DNA of 64,000 nucleotides from Blastococcus sp. TF02A-26 (GTDB lineage: Bacteria; Actinomycetota; Actinomycetes; Mycobacteriales; Geodermatophilaceae), in assembly GCF_003319125.1 (NCBI RefSeq), contig NZ_QOHG01000001.1:124001-188000 (forward strand). The letters are read 5' to 3'. Both the position numbers and the translations under genes were made by a program. The notes under the pieces were generated by a model that searched no databases, was not told the DNA's origin, and saw nothing but the letters and a program-made list of their open reading frames with translations. Positions 26,319-36,559 of this stretch are shown here, one piece after another (the first letter of the stretch is position 1; each line of letters starts with the position of its first letter).

Positions 26319-27385
26319 CCGGCGAGCACCTCGGCCAGGTCGTAGCGGACCGGCACGTCGAGCTGGTCGTAGGTGCAGCTGCGCGGCTCGCGGTCGGGCC
26401 GCCAGCGGAGGAAGTGGCCGGTGTGCCGCAGCCGCCGTCCCTCCAGCTGGTCGTACTTGATCTCCACGACCAGCTCCGGCCGCAGCGGCACCCACGAGAG
26501 GTCCTTGCCGGCGTTCCAGCGACTCTGCGCGCCGGGCATCCGGTGCTCCCCGTCCGCGCCGGTCTGCGCGTTCGCCCAGTCCTGCCAGGGGTGGCCGTCC
26601 AGCGCCTCGGCCCGGTAGGGGGCCAGCTCCTCGACCAGCTCGGCGCGGCGGGCCATCGGGAAGGACGCCGCGACGCCGATGTGCTGGAGGTCGCCCTCGT
26701 CGTTGTACAGCCCGAGCAGCAGCGAGCCGACGATCGGCCCGCTCTTGTGCCAGCGGAACCCGGCGACGACGCAGTCGGCCGTCCGCACGTGCTTGACCTT
26801 GGTCATCAGCCGCTGGTCGGGCCCGTAGGGCAGGTCCGCGGCCTTGGCGACGACGCCGTCGAGGCCCGCGCCCTCGAACTCGTCGAACCAGCGCTGGGCG
26901 GTGCCGGGGTCCTGGGTGATCGCGGTGGTGTGCACCCGGTCGGTGGTGCGGACGACCTCGGTCAGCCGCGCCCGGCGCTGCGCGAACGGCACCTCCATCA
27001 GCGACTCGTCGCCCACGGCCAGCAGGTCGAAGGCGACGAAGGAGGCCGGGGTCTGCTCAGCCAGGAGCGTGACCCGGCTGGCGGCGGGGTGGATCCGCTG
27101 GAGCAGGGCCTCGAAGTGCAGCCGGTCCCCGGCCGGGACGACGATCTCGCCGTCGACGACGCAGCGCTCGGGCAGCGCCGCCTTCACGGCCTCCACGACC
27201 TCGGGGAAGTAGCGGGTCAGCGGCCGCTCGTTGCGGCTGCCGAGCTCCACCTCGTCGCCGTCGCGGAAGACGATGCAGCGGAACCCGTCCCACTTGGGCT
27301 CGTAGAACAGTCCGTCGGCGGTGGGCAGCTTCGTGGCCGCCTTGGCCAGCATCGGCTTGACCGGCGGCAGCACGGGCAGGTCCAT
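26315..27385 (-). CDS. ligC: ATP-dependent DNA ligase, LigC type
   Basis: 356 aa, the same length class as mycobacterial LigC. The nucleotidyltransferase motif I is EPKWDGFRC with Lys31 as the adenylated residue; other motifs are DGEIVVPAGD, FVAFDLLAV, GLDGVVAKA and LMTKVKHVRTADC. The C-terminal OB domain includes VVEIKYDQLEGRRLRH. It seals nicks using ATP and serves a backup end-joining or base-excision role together with LigD-type polymerases. Its stop overlaps the sortase start, an odd partner. It is divergent from the Ser/Thr kinase across 124 bp. Confidence 0.9.
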   Translation of the reverse strand: MDLPVLPPVKPMLAKAATKLPTADGLFYEPKWDGFRCIVFRDGDEVELGSRNERPLTRYFPEVVEAVKAALPERCVVDGEIVVPAGDRLHFEALLQRIHPAASRVTLLAEQTPASFVAFDLLAVGDESLMEVPFAQRRARLTEVVRTTDRVHTTAITQDPGTAQRWFDEFEGAGLDGVVAKAADLPYGPDQRLMTKVKHVRTADCVVAGFRWHKSGPIVGSLLLGLYNDEGDLQHIGVAASFPMARRAELVEELAPYRAEALDGHPWQDWANAQTGADGEHRMPGAQSRWNAGKDLSWVPLRPELVVEIKYDQLEGRRLRHTGHFLRWRPDREPRSCTYDQLDVPVRYDLAEVLAG

Positions 27386-27509
27386 GCCCGTCAGTCAATC
27401 AGCCCGGCCCCGGCGAGCGCGGTCATCCGATCGGCGGCGCCGAATGGTCGCCGGGCCGCGGGTCGGCGACCATGACGAGTCGGAGCAGGACCGAGCAGGG
27501 GAGGGGTGC

Positions 27510-29117
27510 GTGCAGCCGGGCACGAGCACGATCGCCGACCGCTACGAGCCGCGCGTGCTCCTGGCGACCGGTGGCATGGGCCAGGTCTGGCGCGCGCACG
27601 ACACCCGGCTCGGCCGGGACGTCGCGCTGAAGGTGCTGCGCAGCGAGTTCACCGGTGACCCGTCGTTCCTCGCCCGGTTCCGGGCCGAGGCCCGGCACAC
27701 CGCCGTCCTGAGCCACCCGAACATCGCCACCCTGTACGACTACGGCGAGGTGCCGGCCGGCCCGGACTCGCCGGAGCACCTGGCCTACCTGGTGATGGAG
27801 CTGGTCGAGGGCGAGTCGCTGTCGCAGCTGCTCGCCCGGGAGGGCCGGCTCGAGCCCCGCCGGGCCGCCGACGTGCTCCGGCAGACCGCTGCCGGGCTGG
27901 GCGCCGCCCACGCCCTGGGCGTCGTGCACCGCGACGTGAAGCCCGGCAACGTCCTGGTCGCGCGGGACGGGACGGTCAAGCTCACCGACTTCGGGATCGC
28001 GTCGTCGGCGGCGAGCGTGCCGCTCACCGGGACCGGGCAGATCATCGGCACCGCGCACTACCTCTCGCCCGAGCAGGCGCAGGGGGCGTCGGCCACCCCG
28101 GCCAGCGACGTCTACGCCCTCGGTCTGGTCGGCTGGGAGATGCTCGCCGGCCGCCGCGCGTTCGACGGCGAGAGCTCGGTCCAGGTGGCGCTGCGGCAGA
28201 TCACCGACTTCCCGCCGCCCCTGCCCGACGAGGTGCCCGTCGGCCTCCGGAACCTCCTCGACCGGGCGATGGTCAAGGACCCCGCCCAGCGGATCCCGGA
28301 CGGCGCCGCCTTCCGGCAGGAGGTCGAGGGGGTGCTCGCCGGCCGGGTGCCCGACCCGGTCGACCGCGCGGCGACCGCCGTCCTCCCGCCCCACCTCGTC
28401 GCGGCGCCACCGGACGGCACGCGGGTGCTGCCCCCGGTGGGTCTCGCCGCGGCGTCCGGAGGTCCTGCTCCGCGCCCGGCCGCGCACTCCCGCCGGGGCC
28501 TCGCCGCGGCGCTCGCCGCCCTCGCCCTGCTGGCGGCACTCGCCGTCGTCCTCGTGCTGACCCTGGGCGACGACGACCCGCGGACCGGCGACGCCGGCCC
28601 GACGACGAGCGCCCCGTCGACCAGCGCCCCCTCGACGACCGCCGCGCCCGAGCCCGAGGTCGTCGAGATCGACGAGAGGGACTACCTCGACCGGCCGGTC
28701 GGCGAGGTGCAGGCGGAGCTGACCCTGCTGGGCCTGACGGTGCAGCTGCGGCCGGTGACCACCGGCGACGCGGCGGACGGCGCGGTCCTGGCCGTGTCGC
28801 CCGACGGGGAGCTGGCCGTCGGCGACACGGTCACGGTCACGCACGTCGTCGCCCCGCCGCCCCCGCCCGCCCCCGCGCCCGCTCCCGCGCCGTCGGACGA
28901 CGACGGAGGGGACGACGACTCCGGCGGAGGCGACGACGACGGCGGCGGGAACGGCAACGAGGGTGGCGGGAACGGCACCGAGGGCGGCGGGAACGGCACC
29001 GAGGGGAACCAGGGCAACGGCAACGGCAACGGCGGTGGCAACGACATCGCCCGGGGCGCCGTGAACGGCAACGGCGGCGGGAACGGCAACGGCAACGGGG
29101 GCCGCGGGAACGGCTGA
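27510..29117 (+). CDS. PknB-type serine/threonine kinase with one PASTA-like domain and Gly/Asn-rich tail
   Basis: 535 aa. The kinase domain covers residues 12 to about 280: glycine loop TGGMGQVW, Lys41, HRD at 140-142, DFG at 160-162, then GTAHYLSPEQ. A membrane helix lies near 331-352 (LAAALAALALLAALAVVL), a Thr/Ser linker follows, and residues about 382-448 form a single PASTA-like repeat (DRPVGEVQAELTLLGLTVQL). The last 85 residues are Pro/Asp then Gly/Asn repeats. The kinase is cytoplasmic and the PASTA part extracellular, so it may sense peptidoglycan. Start GTG at 27510 has GGGGAGGGG just upstream. Usual PknB has 3-4 PASTA domains. Confidence 0.9.
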   Translation: MQPGTSTIADRYEPRVLLATGGMGQVWRAHDTRLGRDVALKVLRSEFTGDPSFLARFRAEARHTAVLSHPNIATLYDYGEVPAGPDSPEHLAYLVMELVEGESLSQLLAREGRLEPRRAADVLRQTAAGLGAAHALGVVHRDVKPGNVLVARDGTVKLTDFGIASSAASVPLTGTGQIIGTAHYLSPEQAQGASATPASDVYALGLVGWEMLAGRRAFDGESSVQVALRQITDFPPPLPDEVPVGLRNLLDRAMVKDPAQRIPDGAAFRQEVEGVLAGRVPDPVDRAATAVLPPHLVAAPPDGTRVLPPVGLAAASGGPAPRPAAHSRRGLAAALAALALLAALAVVLVLTLGDDDPRTGDAGPTTSAPSTSAPSTTAAPEPEVVEIDERDYLDRPVGEVQAELTLLGLTVQLRPVTTGDAADGAVLAVSPDGELAVGDTVTVTHVVAPPPPPAPAPAPAPSDDDGGDDDSGGGDDDGGGNGNEGGGNGTEGGGNGTEGNQGNGNGNGGGNDIARGAVNGNGGGNGNGNGGRGNG

Positions 29118-29125
29118 GCGCGGTC

Positions 29126-29845
29126 TCAGCGCAGCGCGTAGCGGGTGAAGAGGACGCCGTCCTCCTCGAGCACCTGCACCAGCCTCGGCCGCACCACCTC
29201 GGGCAGGGTCGCCGGGAGCAGCCGGGTCTCGCCGCCGACCAGCGCCGGGGCGATGGTCAGGTCGAGCTCGTCGACGCAACCGGCCGTGAGTGCGGCGGCG
29301 AACAGCGCCGGTCCGCCCTCGCAGACCACCTGCTCCAGCCCGCGGTCGGCGAGGGCGTCCAGCGCGGTCGGCAGGTCGACGTCGTCGTCGCCGCAGACCA
29401 GCACGGTCACCCCGGCCTCGGCCAGGGCGGCCCGGCGGTCGGCGTCGGAGGCCGAGCAGGTGACCAGGATCGTGGAGTCCACCGCCAGCCGGTCGCCCGG
29501 CGCGATCGACCCCCGCCGGGACACCACCGCGATCGGCGCGGTCGCCGGCCGGCCCAGCGCCGTCCGGAGCGCGCCGACGGCGGAGTCGGCGGCCACCGGC
29601 CGGTAGCCCTCCGCGTTCGCCGTCCCCGCGCCGACGAGGACGACGTCGGCCAACGCCCGCAGCGTCCGGAACACCCGCTTGTCGCCGGGGGAGCCGAGCC
29701 CGCCGCTGCGGCCCTGGATCGCGATGGCGCCGTCCAGGGAGCCGACGAAGTCCGCCCGCACCGACCGGCCGGGGAGCCGGTAGGCGTCGGCCAGGGCGGC
29801 GTCGTCGAGCTCGACCGCCTCCGGGTCCGGCAGCAGGCGGCGCAC
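29126..29845 (-). CDS. RibD C-terminal-like pyrimidine reductase family protein
   Basis: 239 aa with the dihydrofolate-reductase-like fold of the RibD reductase domain. Recognisable blocks are RADFVGSLDGAIAIQGRSGGLGSPGDKRVF near the N-terminus, ADVVLVGAGTANAEGYRP, and VCEGGPALFAAALTAGCVDELDLTIAPALVGG. Full riboflavin reductases use NADPH on a 5-amino-6-ribosylamino-uracil phosphate; stand-alone members may have other substrates. No deaminase domain or riboflavin gene is nearby. The GTG start comes 1 nt after the treZ stop, so it is probably the last gene of the trehalose transcript. Confidence 0.82.
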   Translation of the reverse strand: MRRLLPDPEAVELDDAALADAYRLPGRSVRADFVGSLDGAIAIQGRSGGLGSPGDKRVFRTLRALADVVLVGAGTANAEGYRPVAADSAVGALRTALGRPATAPIAVVSRRGSIAPGDRLAVDSTILVTCSASDADRRAALAEAGVTVLVCGDDDVDLPTALDALADRGLEQVVCEGGPALFAAALTAGCVDELDLTIAPALVGGETRLLPATLPEVVRPRLVQVLEEDGVLFTRYALR

Positions 29846-29846
29846 G

Positions 29847-31601
29847 TCAGGCGGTGGTGACCACGGCCGCGCTCTCGGCGGGCAGCGTCACGGTCGGTCC
29901 GTCCAGCGCGGGGTCCTCACCGGTGGAGAAGAGCACCCTCGTGGCGGTCCGGTCCAGCTCCACCGCGCGCGTCCCGCCCGACAGGTTGGCCACCACCCGC
30001 AGCGCGCCGCGGTGCACGACCAGCCAGCGCTCCTCGTCGTCCCAGCCGACCTCGACCGTCGACAGGTCCGGGTCGAGCAGGTCCGGCTCGGCCTTGCGCA
30101 GCGCGAGCAGGGCGCGGGTGGTCGCCAGCAGCCGGTCGTGCGGCTCCCTCGCCGGCTCGGACCAGTCCAGCTTGGAGCGGGTGAACGTCTCCGGGTCCTG
30201 CGGGTCGGGGACGACGTCGGCGTCCCAGCCGTGCTCGGCGAACTCGCCGATCCGGCCCTTCGCCGTGGCCTCGCCGAGCTCGGGCTCGGGGTGGCTGGTG
30301 AAGAACTGCCACGGGGTGGTGGCGCCCCACTCCTCGCCCATGAAGAGCATCGGCGTGAAGGGGCTGGTCAGCACGATCGTCGCGCCGACGGCGAGCAGGC
30401 CGGGGGAGAGCGAGGCCGAGATCCGGTCGCCGACCGCGCGGTTGCCGATCTGGTCGTGGTCCTGCAGGTAGCCGAGGAACTTCCAGCCGGGAAGCAACGC
30501 GGTGTCGACCGGCCGGCCGTGGTGGCGGCGGCGGAACGACGACCACGCGCCGTCGTGGAAGTAGGCCCCGGTCAGGGTCTTGGCCAGGCCACCCAGCCCC
30601 GCCTCGGCGAAGTCGGAGTAGTAGCCCTGCCCCTCGCCGGTCAGCGTCGAGTGCAGCGCGTGGTGGAAGTCGTCGCTCCACTGCGCGGTCAGCCCGAGGC
30701 CGCCGGCCACCCGCGGCGTCACCATGCGCGGGTCGTTGAGGTCGCTCTCGGCGATCAGCGTCAGCGGCCGGCCGACGGCGACCGACAGCTTGTCGACCTC
30801 CTGCGCCATCTCCTCCAGCACGTGGGTGGCGCGCTCGTCGACCAGCGCGTGGACGGCGTCCAGCCGCAGCCCGTCGACGTGCATGTCGCGCAGCCACATC
30901 AGCGCGTTGTCGACGATGTAGCGGCGCACCTCGTCGGAGTCCGGGCCGGACAGGTTGACCGAGTTGCCCCAGGTGTTCGCCCCGCCCTCGGCGAAGATCG
31001 GCATGAACAGCGGCAGGTAGTTCCCCGACGGGCCCAGGTGGTTGTAGACGACGTCCTGGATCACGCCGAGACCGCGCTGGTGGCAGGCGTCGACGAACCG
31101 CTGGTAGGCCGCCGGACCGCCGTACTCCTCCTGCACCGTGTACCAGAGGACGCCGTCGTAGCCCCAGTTGTGGGTGCCGTTGAAGCCGTTCACCGGGAGC
31201 AGTTCGACGAAGTCGACGCCGAGGTCCACCAGGTGGTCGAGCCGGCCGACGGCGGCGTCGAGGGTGCCCGCGGGGGTGAACGTGCCGACGTGCATCTCGT
31301 AGACGACGCCACCGGCCAGCGGACGGCCGGTCCACGCCCCGTCGGCCCAGCCGTACGAGGCCGGGTCGTAGCGGCGGGAGAGGCCGTGCACCCCCTCGGG
31401 CTGGCGGCGCGACCGCGGGTCCGGCCGGGGCGTGTCGTCGTCGCCCAGCAGGAACCCGTAGTCGGCCTCGGGAGAGGTCTCCACCGAGACGCGCCACCAG
31501 CCGTCGTCGTCCCGCTGCATGTCGTGGACGGCGCCCTCGACCTGCAGGCGGACCCGCCCCGGGATCGGCGCCCAGACGGCGAACTCGACGGGCTCGGACA
31601 T
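29847..31601 (-). CDS. treZ: malto-oligosyltrehalose trehalohydrolase
   Basis: 584 aa, GH13 family. It releases trehalose from maltooligosyl-trehalose made by TreY. Domains: an N-terminal beta domain ([19 protein letters not shown]), then the TIM barrel with [40 protein letters not shown] (nucleophile Asp), [13 protein letters not shown] and [14 protein letters not shown] at 31601 was chosen over an ATG 42 bases upstream because GGAGG lies 7 nt before it. It follows treY by 49 nt and is the third gene of the operon. Confidence 0.93.
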   Translation of the reverse strand: MSEPVEFAVWAPIPGRVRLQVEGAVHDMQRDDDGWWRVSVETSPEADYGFLLGDDDTPRPDPRSRRQPEGVHGLSRRYDPASYGWADGAWTGRPLAGGVVYEMHVGTFTPAGTLDAAVGRLDHLVDLGVDFVELLPVNGFNGTHNWGYDGVLWYTVQEEYGGPAAYQRFVDACHQRGLGVIQDVVYNHLGPSGNYLPLFMPIFAEGGANTWGNSVNLSGPDSDEVRRYIVDNALMWLRDMHVDGLRLDAVHALVDERATHVLEEMAQEVDKLSVAVGRPLTLIAESDLNDPRMVTPRVAGGLGLTAQWSDDFHHALHSTLTGEGQGYYSDFAEAGLGGLAKTLTGAYFHDGAWSSFRRRHHGRPVDTALLPGWKFLGYLQDHDQIGNRAVGDRISASLSPGLLAVGATIVLTSPFTPMLFMGEEWGATTPWQFFTSHPEPELGEATAKGRIGEFAEHGWDADVVPDPQDPETFTRSKLDWSEPAREPHDRLLATTRALLALRKAEPDLLDPDLSTVEVGWDDEERWLVVHRGALRVVANLSGGTRAVELDRTATRVLFSTGEDPALDGPTVTLPAESAAVVTTA

Positions 31602-31650
31602 GCGGGCGCCTCCAGCGGCGGGTTCGGGGGTGCGGATGATCATGCCGGTT

Positions 31651-33990
31651 CTAGGCGCGGACGAGCAGGGCCACCGGCAGCCGTGCCAGCAGCTGGTCGG
31701 CGCGCAGGCCGCCGGCGTCGGACACCAGCCGCTCGCCGGTCAGCACGTCGCGCCAGGCACCGGTGGGCAGCTGCAGGGCGGTGTCGCCCCAGCCCGAGCG
31801 GGCGAGCGCGACCGGCAGCCGGGTCGCCACGGTCACCGCACCGCCCCGGTCGAAGGCGAGCAGGTGCTCCGCGGCCGACCCGGTGGCGGTCACCGGCGTG
31901 TAGCCGGCGAACAGCTCGGGGGAGTCCCGGCGCAGTCGCAGCGCCCGCGACACGACCAGCAGCTTGGCCGCGCCGGTGTCGTCGACCTCCGGCACCCAGC
32001 CCTCGTCGAGGCGGGTGAGCAGCTGCCGGCGCAGGTCGTAGTCGACCGGCCGCCGGTTGTCCGGGTCCACCAGCGAGTGGTCCCACAGCTCGGTGCCCTG
32101 GTACACGTCCGGGACGCCGGGCATCGTCAGCTGCACGAGCTTCTGCGCCAGCGAGTTGGACCAGCCCGGGAGCGCGATGCGGTCGGCGAACGCGTCGAGT
32201 TCGGCGCGGGTGGTGGTGTCGTCGAACGCGGCGTCGACCACCGCCTGCAGCTGCGCCTCGAACTCGGCGTCCTGGTCGGTCCAGGTGGTGGAGAGGCCGG
32301 CCTCGCGGGCCGCCTTCTCCGCGAACGCCTGGGCCCGCTCCCGCGAGAGCGGCCAGGCGCCGACCAGGTTCTGCCAGACGAGGTGGGCCAGCGGCCGGTC
32401 GGGCAGCGGGTGCCGGTCCAGCAGCCCGCGGACCAGGTCGGCCCACTCACCGGGCAGCTCGGCGAGGACGGCCAGCCGGGCACGGGTGTCCTCGCTGCGC
32501 TTGGTGTCGTGGGTGGAGAGCGTCGTCATCGCCTGGGGCTTGCGCGCCAGCCGGTGCGCCTGCGCGGCGTGGAACTCCTCCACGCCGCTGCCGAACCGCG
32601 CCGGGTCACCGCCGACCTCGTTGAGCATCGCGAACCGCGCCCACCGGTAGTAGGCGGCGTCCTCCACACCCTTGGCCATGACCGGCCCGCTGGTCTGCTC
32701 GAAGCGGGTCGCCGCCTCGGTGCCGGCCGAGGACAGCACCGGGTGCAGGGCGTCCAGCGCGGCGGTCAGGTCCGGCCGGCGCGCGCGGACGGCGGCGACC
32801 GTCGCGTCCAGGTGCTCGCGGCCGTCGGGCAGGTAGCTGCGGTAGACGTCGAAGGAGGCCAGCAGCTCGGCCAGCGCCTCGGTCTGCTGTGTCGTGTCGA
32901 CGCCCGGGAGCTCGCCGATCACCCGCACCAGCCGGGCGACCTCCGAGCCCAGGATGCCGTCGGTGACCTCGCGCTTGGAGTCGTGCACCAGCTGCGCGTA
33001 GTCGACCGGGGCGCCGGCCAGCTCGGTGTCCAGCTCGGTCAGCACCGCCTCGCCGGCCGGGTCGACCAGCACCTGGTCGACCTCGCTCAGCGCGTCGTAC
33101 CCGGTCGTCCCGGCGGTCGCCCAGCTCTCCGGCAGGTCCTCCCCGGGCTCGAGGATCTTCTCCACGACCGTCCACCGGCCGCCCGACGCCTCGGCGAGCC
33201 GGTCGAGGTAGCCCTTGGGGTCGGCCAGCCCGTCCGGGTGGTCGATCCGCAGCCCGTCGACCGCGCCGGCGTCGACCAGCTCCAGGACCAGCCGGTGCGT
33301 CGCCGCGAAGACCTCCGGGTCCTCGGCGCGCAGCCCGGCGAGGGTGTTGATCGCGAAGAAGCGCCGGTAGTTGAGATCGGAGTCCGCCCGGCGCCAGTCG
33401 ACCAGCTCGTAGTTCTGCCGCGCGTGCACCTCCTGCGGGGTGCCGCTCCCGGTGCCGGGGGCGAGCGGGAAGCGGTTGTCGTAGTACCGCAGCTCGCCGG
33501 CTCCGCCGCCCCCACCCTCCCGGCCGACGACCTCGAGCTTCTCGACGTCGTCCGCGGAGCCCAGCACGGGGATGCGGACCCGCCCGCCGCCGAAGTCCCA
33601 GTCGATGTCGAAGGCACCGGCATGGGCGCTGTTCCGGCCGTGCTGCAGCACGTCCCACCACCACGGCGCCTCGGCGGGGTCGGCGACGCCCATGTGGTTG
33701 GGCACCAGGTCCAGGACCAGGCCGAGACCGCGCTCGTGCAGCGCGGCGACCAGGCGGTCGAACGCCTCCCGGCCGCCGCGTGCCTCGTCGATGTGCTCGT
33801 GGTCGACGGTGTCGTAGCCGTGGGTGCTCCCCGCCGCCGAGCGCAGCAGCGGCGAGGAGTACGCGTGGCTGATCCCCAGGGCCGCCAGGTGGTCGACCAC
33901 GGCGGCCGCGTCGTCCAGGGTGAAGTCGGCCGTCACCTGCAGCCGGTACGTCGCCGTGGGGACGGCGCGCCGGTCCTCGGTCGAGGTCAC
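31651..33990 (-). CDS. treY: malto-oligosyltrehalose synthase
   Basis: 779 aa, GH13 family. It converts the reducing end of a maltooligosaccharide into an alpha,alpha-1,1 linkage. Motifs: [83 protein letters not shown] and [15 protein letters not shown]. Its GTG start overlaps the treX stop (GTGA). With TreX and TreZ it turns glycogen into trehalose, a protectant during drying and osmotic shock. A Gly-rich insert ([10 protein letters not shown]) lies in a surface loop. Confidence 0.94.
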   Translation of the reverse strand: MTSTEDRRAVPTATYRLQVTADFTLDDAAAVVDHLAALGISHAYSSPLLRSAAGSTHGYDTVDHEHIDEARGGREAFDRLVAALHERGLGLVLDLVPNHMGVADPAEAPWWWDVLQHGRNSAHAGAFDIDWDFGGGRVRIPVLGSADDVEKLEVVGREGGGGGAGELRYYDNRFPLAPGTGSGTPQEVHARQNYELVDWRRADSDLNYRRFFAINTLAGLRAEDPEVFAATHRLVLELVDAGAVDGLRIDHPDGLADPKGYLDRLAEASGGRWTVVEKILEPGEDLPESWATAGTTGYDALSEVDQVLVDPAGEAVLTELDTELAGAPVDYAQLVHDSKREVTDGILGSEVARLVRVIGELPGVDTTQQTEALAELLASFDVYRSYLPDGREHLDATVAAVRARRPDLTAALDALHPVLSSAGTEAATRFEQTSGPVMAKGVEDAAYYRWARFAMLNEVGGDPARFGSGVEEFHAAQAHRLARKPQAMTTLSTHDTKRSEDTRARLAVLAELPGEWADLVRGLLDRHPLPDRPLAHLVWQNLVGAWPLSRERAQAFAEKAAREAGLSTTWTDQDAEFEAQLQAVVDAAFDDTTTRAELDAFADRIALPGWSNSLAQKLVQLTMPGVPDVYQGTELWDHSLVDPDNRRPVDYDLRRQLLTRLDEGWVPEVDDTGAAKLLVVSRALRLRRDSPELFAGYTPVTATGSAAEHLLAFDRGGAVTVATRLPVALARSGWGDTALQLPTGAWRDVLTGERLVSDAGGLRADQLLARLPVALLVRA

Positions 33991-36092
33991 GGAGCGGCCT
34001 GCAGGACCACGGTCGCCCGGGCGGCCACGGTCAGCGTCTCGCCGGCCTTGACCACCACGGGCTCGACCTCGTCCAGCTCGGCGGTGTCGACCACGACCGT
34101 CCAGCCCTCGGCGTACTCCGCGGGCGGCAGCGTGAACTCCATCGGCTCGTGGTGGGCGTTGAAGGCCAGGTAGAAGCAGTCGTCGACGACGTCCTCGCCC
34201 CGCTCGTCGGTCTCCCGGATGCCGTGGCCGTTGAGGTACATGGCCAGCGACTTGGCGAAGCCGACGTCCCAGTCCTCGTCGCTCATCAGCTCGCCGCCGG
34301 GGGTGAACCACGCGACGTCCTGGACCGGGTCGCCCTCCTCGCGGCGCACCGGCCGGCCGTGGAAGAACCGGCGGCGGCGGAACGTCGGGTGGTCGTTGCG
34401 GAGCTTGGTCACCATCTTGGTGAACTCCAGCAGGCCCTCGTCGACGTTCTCCCAGTCGATCCAGGTCAGCTCGGAGTCCTGGCAGTAGCCGTTGTTGTTG
34501 CCGTTCTGGGTGCGACCGAGCTCGTCGCCGTGCAGCAGCATCGGCACGCCCTGGCTGAGCATGAGCGTGACGAGGAAGTTCCGCTGCTGCCGGGCGCGGA
34601 GCGCCAGGATCTCGGCGTCGTCGGTCTCGCCCTCGACGCCGTGGTTCCAGCTGCGGTTGTGGCTCTCGCCGTCGTTGTTGCCCTCGCCGTTGGCCTCGTT
34701 GTGCTTCTCGTTGTAGGAGACGAGGTCGCGCATGGTGAAGCCGTCGTGGGCGGTGACGAAGTTGATGCTCGCCACCGGCCGGCGACCGGAGTGCTTGTAG
34801 AGGTCGGCCGAGCCCGAGATCCGGCTGGCGAACTCGCCGATGGTGGCGTCCTCGCCCCGCCAGAAGTCGCGGACGGTGTCGCGGTACTTGCCGTTCCACT
34901 CGGTCCACAGCGCCGGGAAGTTGCCGACCTGGTAGCCGCCGTCGCCGACGTCCCACGGCTCGGCGATCAGCTTGACCTGGCTGACCACCGGGTCCTGGTG
35001 CACGAGGTCGAAGAACGCCGAGAGGCGGTCGACCTCGTGGAACTGGCGGGCCAGCGTGGAGGCCAGGTCGAAGCGGAAGCCGTCGACGTGCATCTCGGTG
35101 ACCCAGTAGCGCAGCGAGTCCATGATCAGCTGCAGCGACTGGGGGACGCGGACGTTGAGCGAGTTCCCGGTGCCCGTCGTGTCCATGTAGTACTGCTCGT
35201 CGCCCTCGACCAGCCGGTAGTACGTCCGGTTGTCGATGCCCTTCATGGACAGCGTCGGGCCCATGTGGTTGCCCTCGGCGGTGTGGTTGTAGACGACGTC
35301 GAGAATGACCTCGATGCCGGCCTCGTGCAGGGCCCGGACCATGCCCTTGAACTCCTGCACCTGCTGCCCGTCGCTGTTCTGCGCGTACTCGTTGTGCGGC
35401 GCGAAGAAGCCGATCGTGTTGTAGCCCCAGTAGTTGCGCAGGCCCTTCTGCAGCAGCGTGTCGTCCTGGACGAACTGGTGCACGGGCATGAGCTCGATCG
35501 CGGTGATGCCGAGCTCCTGGAGGTGCTCGATGACCGCCGGGTGGGCGATGCCGGCGTAGGTGCCGCGCAGCTCCTCGGGGACCCGCGGGTGGGTCATCGT
35601 CAGGCCCTTGACGTGGGCCTCGTAGATGACGGTCTTGTTGTAGGGGATCCGCGGCGGCCGGTCGACGCCCCAGTCGAAGTACGGGTTGACGACGACGGAC
35701 TTCGGCATGTGCGGCGCGGAGTCGTCGTCGTTGCGGTCACCGGACCCGAAGCGGTAGCCGAAGCAGGCCTCGTCCCAGTCGATCGAGCCGTCGATCGCCT
35801 TGGCGTAGGGGTCCAGCAGCAGCTTGTTGGGGTTGCAGCGGTGCCCGTTCTCGGGCTCGTACGGGCCGTACACGCGGAAGCCGTAGCGCTGGCCGGGCTG
35901 GATGCCCGGGAGGAAGGCGTGCCAGACGTAGCCGTCCATCTCGGGGAGCCGGATGCGCTCCTCGTTGCCCGCCTCGTCGAACAGGCAGAGCTCGATCTTC
36001 TCGGCGACCTCGCTGAAGATCGCGAAGTTGGTGCCGGTGCCGTCGTAGGTGGCACCCAACGGATAGGCGCTGCCGGGCCACACCTGGGTCAT
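33987..36092 (-). CDS. treX: glycogen debranching enzyme TreX/GlgX
   Basis: 701 aa, GH13. It hydrolyses alpha-1,6 branches of glycogen to give linear chains for TreY. An N-terminal carbohydrate-binding domain ([17 protein letters not shown]) precedes the barrel with [48 protein letters not shown] (nucleophile Asp), [17 protein letters not shown] and [17 protein letters not shown] at 36092 with GGAGG upstream. It is the first gene of treX-treY-treZ and diverges from uvrB. Upstream lies a 467-bp region with a strong hairpin. Confidence 0.94.
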   Translation of the reverse strand: MTQVWPGSAYPLGATYDGTGTNFAIFSEVAEKIELCLFDEAGNEERIRLPEMDGYVWHAFLPGIQPGQRYGFRVYGPYEPENGHRCNPNKLLLDPYAKAIDGSIDWDEACFGYRFGSGDRNDDDSAPHMPKSVVVNPYFDWGVDRPPRIPYNKTVIYEAHVKGLTMTHPRVPEELRGTYAGIAHPAVIEHLQELGITAIELMPVHQFVQDDTLLQKGLRNYWGYNTIGFFAPHNEYAQNSDGQQVQEFKGMVRALHEAGIEVILDVVYNHTAEGNHMGPTLSMKGIDNRTYYRLVEGDEQYYMDTTGTGNSLNVRVPQSLQLIMDSLRYWVTEMHVDGFRFDLASTLARQFHEVDRLSAFFDLVHQDPVVSQVKLIAEPWDVGDGGYQVGNFPALWTEWNGKYRDTVRDFWRGEDATIGEFASRISGSADLYKHSGRRPVASINFVTAHDGFTMRDLVSYNEKHNEANGEGNNDGESHNRSWNHGVEGETDDAEILALRARQQRNFLVTLMLSQGVPMLLHGDELGRTQNGNNNGYCQDSELTWIDWENVDEGLLEFTKMVTKLRNDHPTFRRRRFFHGRPVRREEGDPVQDVAWFTPGGELMSDEDWDVGFAKSLAMYLNGHGIRETDERGEDVVDDCFYLAFNAHHEPMEFTLPPAEYAEGWTVVVDTAELDEVEPVVVKAGETLTVAARATVVLQAAP

Positions 36093-36283
36093 GCGGGGAT
36101 CCTCCTGCGAGATGCCCCCGTCGTCTCCGGGGGCGGTGGCCTCCTGCCGCGGCCGTCGGCGGGAGGTCGGGGCGCTGCCGCCCCGGACGCCCCGTGCCCC
36201 CGCCGGGTGCCCCGCACACCTCCGGGTGGTGTCGGAACGGACACGTCACCCTGCGTCGTCGCAGCCGTCACGCGGCGCGGACG

Positions 36284-36321
36284 ACGACGCCCCCCACGGC
36301 GGTGCCGTGGGGGGGCGTCGT
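36284..36321. repeat. 17-bp hairpin with GGT loop between treX and uvrB
   Basis: Left arm 36284-36300 (ACGACGCCCCCCACGGC), loop GGT, right arm 36304-36321 pairs along its whole length with one extra G. It has terminator strength but lies downstream of no gene. On the minus strand it would be in the long leader of treX; on the plus strand, upstream of uvrB. Confidence 0.7.
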
Positions 36322-36547
36322 ACGCAGAAGGGGCGGTCCCGCCGGGGTCCGACCTCGCCCGGGACCCGGGTGGCGCTGGTCCCCGGCCGGGACCGCTCCT
36401 GCGCGCGGGACACTATCGGTCCCGGGGGCCGATGACGAGCACCCTCGTCGCGCGGATGCAACCCGCGGACCACTCCCCGTCCCACCCGGCCCGGACGTCG
36501 CAGGCGACCGGTCCCGTCACAGCCGCCGTTCTGTCGTACCTCCGTCG

Positions 36548-36553
36548 TACCGT
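36548..36553 (+). promoter_or_regulatory. candidate -10 box (TACCGT) for leaderless uvrB mRNA
   Basis: TACCGT ends 6 nt before the GTG at 36560, leaving no room for a ribosome site. GTCGTAC is repeated just upstream. Confidence 0.4.
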
Positions 36554-36559
36554 CGTCGC

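Larger units (their letters stand above)
36093..36559. other. 467-bp divergent intergenic region, treX / uvrB
   Basis: No convincing gene on either strand; the open frames have unbiased composition. It holds the promoter region of treX at its left end, a long hairpin at 36284-36321, an imperfect palindrome around 36405-36422 (CGGGAC and GTCCCG about an ACTATCG centre), and the presumed uvrB promoter at the right edge. I found no match to an actinobacterial LexA box. Confidence 0.6.

Noticed and set aside
28905-29110. Gly/Asn-coding repeats as a CRISPR or minisatellite array
   Set aside because: Repeats are in frame, irregular and code for the kinase tail; there are no spacers.
36246-36485. 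79-codon minus-strand frame in the treX/uvrB gap
   Set aside because: Composition is unbiased, it spans the hairpin and has no ribosome site.
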